This document shows positions 63,875 to 64,000 of a stretch of 64,000 bases of DNA, one piece after another. The notes beneath the pieces are model-generated. The model ran no database searches and was not told where the DNA came from. It saw only the letters and a list, made by a program, of their open reading frames with translations. The stretch's first letter is position 1. Every line of letters begins with the position of its first letter. The stretch covers positions 30,781,001 through 30,845,000 of the forward strand of contig NC_068564.1 of assembly GCF_022201045.2 (NCBI RefSeq). Direction: 5' to 3'. The translations under genes and the position numbers were made by a program. The stretch comes from Citrus sinensis (taxonomy: Eukaryota; Streptophyta; Magnoliopsida; Sapindales; Rutaceae).

Positions 63875-64000
63875 ATTATATATAGTTATTCTCTAATGAG
63901 CACATCCTCGTTTTAATAGATTAAGTATATCATTAAAATATATTAAAAAAACACATATTTCAATACACTAGAGGCTAATTTTTTTTTTGTTAGTGTATTG
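63875..64000. mobile_element. left part of a MITE-like element, cut by window end
   Basis: TTATTCTCTAATGAGCACATCCTCGTTTT matches in style the left ends at 9.17, 9.36 and 49.9 kb (written here in two parts: TTATTCTCTAATG and CATCCTCGTTTT). The right arm is beyond the window. Confidence 0.4.

Noticed and set aside
1..64000. CRISPR array, tRNA, rRNA, prophage or operon
   Set aside because: No spaced direct repeats of CRISPR type, no complete tRNA cloverleaf and no rRNA or phage genes seen; the sequence is nuclear plant DNA.

Overview
This window is nuclear DNA of a flowering plant, most likely a woody eudicot. I cannot name the species from sequence alone. The evidence is AT-rich intergenic DNA, genes split by GT-AG introns, plant-only families (NIPA9-type transporter, LOG cytokinin-activating enzyme, RLCK-VII kinase, UGNT1-type transporter, CML4/5-type calmodulin-like protein), three plant microRNA hairpins, and typical plant transposons (Helitron, SINEs, MITEs). 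No prokaryotic, viral, tRNA, rRNA or CRISPR feature was found. Exons below were joined by hand from splice sites, reading-frame continuity and remembered family sequences.

Layout. 0.3-2.2 kb (+): 3' part of a NIPA9-like magnesium-transporter gene that begins upstream of the window. 5.0-6.9 kb (-): complete seven-exon LOG8-like gene. 10.5-11.3 kb (+): single-exon plant protein of unknown function with one membrane segment. 13.5-17.7 kb (+): complete ten-exon UGNT1-like nucleotide-sugar transporter. 22.1 kb (+): MIR171 hairpin. 26.0-28.9 kb (-): complete six-exon RLCK-VII (PBL-type) kinase. 35.5-38.1 kb (+): complete five-exon CUE-domain protein. 39.3-39.9 kb (-): intronless calmodulin-like protein with a membrane anchor and four EF-hands. 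From 40 kb on I see no protein-coding gene. That part holds a Helitron with an internal second 5' terminus (41.7-43.6 kb), two related SINEs (47.7 and 61.9 kb), several inverted-repeat elements, and two MIR396 hairpins facing each other (52.8 kb + and 58.4 kb -), each with its own candidate TATA box.

How the parts relate. The genes do not form a pathway cluster, as expected for a plant chromosome. The regulatory content stands out: one miR171 locus (family targets are HAM/SCL6 GRAS factors) and two convergent miR396 loci giving the two known mature forms (family targets are GRF factors), with a cytokinin-activation gene in the same 64 kb. The most notable structures are the tail-to-tail MIR396 pair, a SINE with a perfect 17-bp target-site duplication and a 114-bp internal duplication, a duplicated element whose arms are themselves palindromes, and the Helitron with nested ends.
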